Shown here piece after piece: positions 5,858 to 5,880 of a DNA stretch of 5,880 nt. Both the position numbers and the translations under genes were made by a program. Location of the stretch: the NCBI GenBank assembly GCA_035534615.1, contig DATLRO010000120.1, positions 1-5,880 of the forward strand, given 5' to 3'. The notes beneath the pieces are model-generated. The model searched no databases. It was not told the DNA's origin and saw only the letters and a list, made by a program, of their open reading frames with translations. The stretch's first letter is position 1. The number at the start of each line of letters is the position of its first letter. The stretch is from JAGWRA01 sp035534615 (GTDB taxonomy: Bacteria > Acidobacteriota > Vicinamibacteria > Vicinamibacterales > CAVVIG01).

Positions 5858-5880
5858 ATGGGCATCTTGAGATTGCCGAC
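5858..5880 (+). CDS. Start of an unidentified gene, cut by the window end
   Basis: ATG at 5858 opens MGILRLP and runs off the window. It is supported by AAAGGA (5843-5848) nine bases upstream and by the promoter at 5791-5819. Seven residues are too few to name a product. Confidence 0.5.

Noticed and set aside
1..5880. CRISPR array, insertion sequence or integrase gene
   Set aside because: No regularly spaced repeats, no transposase or tyrosine-recombinase motifs and no terminal inverted repeats bounding a gene were seen on either strand.

Overview
The window is high-GC bacterial DNA. Three complete chromosomal genes are present: a T4-endonuclease-V-type repair enzyme, a secreted M61 peptidase and a di-heme cytochrome c. 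With the very high GC of the right-hand part and a REP-like palindrome, they suggest a soil-type Acidobacteriota, possibly Vicinamibacteria. The taxonomic guess is inference from gene types and base composition, not from a marker gene.

Layout. Positions 1-309 hold the C-terminal end of a PD-(D/E)xK nuclease-like protein whose start lies left of the window. Positions 310-835 are gene-poor and clearly less GC-rich than what follows. Positions 836-863 are the exact 3' end of a tRNA gene (T arm, acceptor strand, G73, CCA) with no 5' tRNA half, followed by a strong intrinsic terminator. This is what the distal attachment site of an element integrated into a tRNA 3' end looks like. The terminator directly follows the CCA, so the original chromosome should lie to the right and the element to the left. 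The nuclease fragment would then be cargo of a genomic island, plausibly a defence gene.

Right of the junction, a pyrimidine-dimer glycosylase gene (from 1120, +) converges on an M61 glycyl-aminopeptidase-like gene with a PDZ domain (1640-3565, -). The repair gene seems to have lost its normal stop through a one-base frame slip near 1546-1550, so its open frame runs into the 3' end of the peptidase gene. A 391-base divergent intergenic region separates the peptidase from a di-heme cytochrome c peroxidase/MauG-like gene (3957-5366, +), which starts at GTG behind an excellent ribosome binding site. The last 490 bases before the next gene are non-coding. They hold a GC hairpin, a REP/MITE-like imperfect palindrome and two small tandem repeats, then a sigma70-like promoter, ribosome binding site and first codons of a gene that leaves the window at 5880.

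The chromosomal genes do not form an obvious pathway: a DNA repair enzyme, an exported peptidase and an exported heme protein, each apparently its own transcription unit. The most interesting aspect is the island junction at about 820-907 and the nuclease-domain gene beside it, whose N-terminal part and partners lie outside the window.
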